This document shows positions 5,339-5,388 of a stretch of 5,388 nucleotides of DNA, piece after piece; the first letter of the stretch is position 1, and every line of letters begins with the position of its first letter. Source of the DNA: an uncultured Bacilli bacterium (GTDB lineage Bacteria; Bacillota_I; Bacilli_A; RF39; UBA660); contig CALVTA010000074.1 of the NCBI GenBank assembly GCA_944359735.1, forward strand, positions 1-5,388, in the 5' to 3' direction. The translations under genes were made by a program, and so were the position numbers. The notes below the pieces were generated by a model. It did not search any database. It saw only the letters and a program-made list of their open reading frames with translations, and had not been told where the DNA came from.

Positions 5339-5388
5339 ATGGAGGTATACAAAGCATATAAATTTAGGTGCGACTGGGTAGGTCGTAT
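5339..5388 (+). CDS. Partial gene, possible TnpB (IS200/IS605 OrfB) N-terminus
   Basis: Sixteen codons are visible before the window ends: MEVYKAYKFRCDWVGR. They follow a strong AAAGGGAGG (5322-5330) eight bases before the ATG. The opening MEVYKAYKFR is what one expects at the start of TnpB/OrfB proteins, the RNA-guided nucleases carried by IS200/IS605 and IS607 elements, where KAYKFRIYPN is typical. Here the R is followed by CDWVGR instead of I-Y-P, so the match stops after ten residues, and the last 20 or so bases are visibly richer in G and C than the rest. Possible readings are a diverged TnpB, a broken copy, or a sequence join at the edge of an assembly. Identification rests on ten residues only. 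Confidence 0.4.
   Translation, partial: MEVYKAYKFRCDWVGR

Overview
The window is a low-GC (AT-rich, AGA-dominated arginine codons) segment from a Gram-positive-type bacterium, most likely a member of the Bacillota (Bacilli, Clostridia or Mollicutes-related gut lineages). The best evidence is a complete T-box leader, an RNA switch essentially confined to such bacteria and a few relatives, together with strong AGGAGG-type ribosome binding sites. No internal UGA-as-Trp is seen, so the standard bacterial code fits. The exact taxon cannot be read from the sequence.

Layout: positions 1-435 hold no gene. They contain a possible minus-strand -10 element leading out of the window (about 19-27), a repeat-flanked sigma-A promoter (90-118) and a T-box leader (about 125-410). 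The leader has an AAC (asparagine) specifier, a T-box bulge TGGC matching the G discriminator of tRNA-Asn, and mutually exclusive antiterminator and terminator hairpins. Downstream on the + strand lies an apparent five-gene operon: asnB (glutamine-hydrolysing asparagine synthetase, 436-2019), two adjacent helical-repeat genes (2049-2435 and 2435-3553), asnS (asparaginyl-tRNA synthetase, 3571-4953) and a small unknown gene (4964-5245). Gaps are 29, -1, 17 and 10 bases, and no terminator is visible between genes. A new promoter-like sequence and the first 50 bases of a further gene, whose N-terminus looks like TnpB (OrfB of IS200/IS605), close the window.

Logic: when uncharged tRNA-Asn accumulates, the leader should read through and raise both asparagine synthesis (AsnB) and its charging onto tRNA (AsnRS). 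The two genes between them are the unexpected part. Both encode 35-residue repeats with an L-G-[YF]-S-x-E-D ... P16 ... I-x-x-I-K pattern. This resembles the mTERF (mitochondrial transcription termination factor) repeat, a nucleic-acid-binding alpha-solenoid known mainly from eukaryotic organelles. The larger gene has seven nearly identical 105-bp units with 210-bp higher-order periodicity and one hypervariable residue per unit. Their placement inside an asparagine/tRNA-Asn operon suggests a nucleic-acid- or tRNA-related role, but this is inference.
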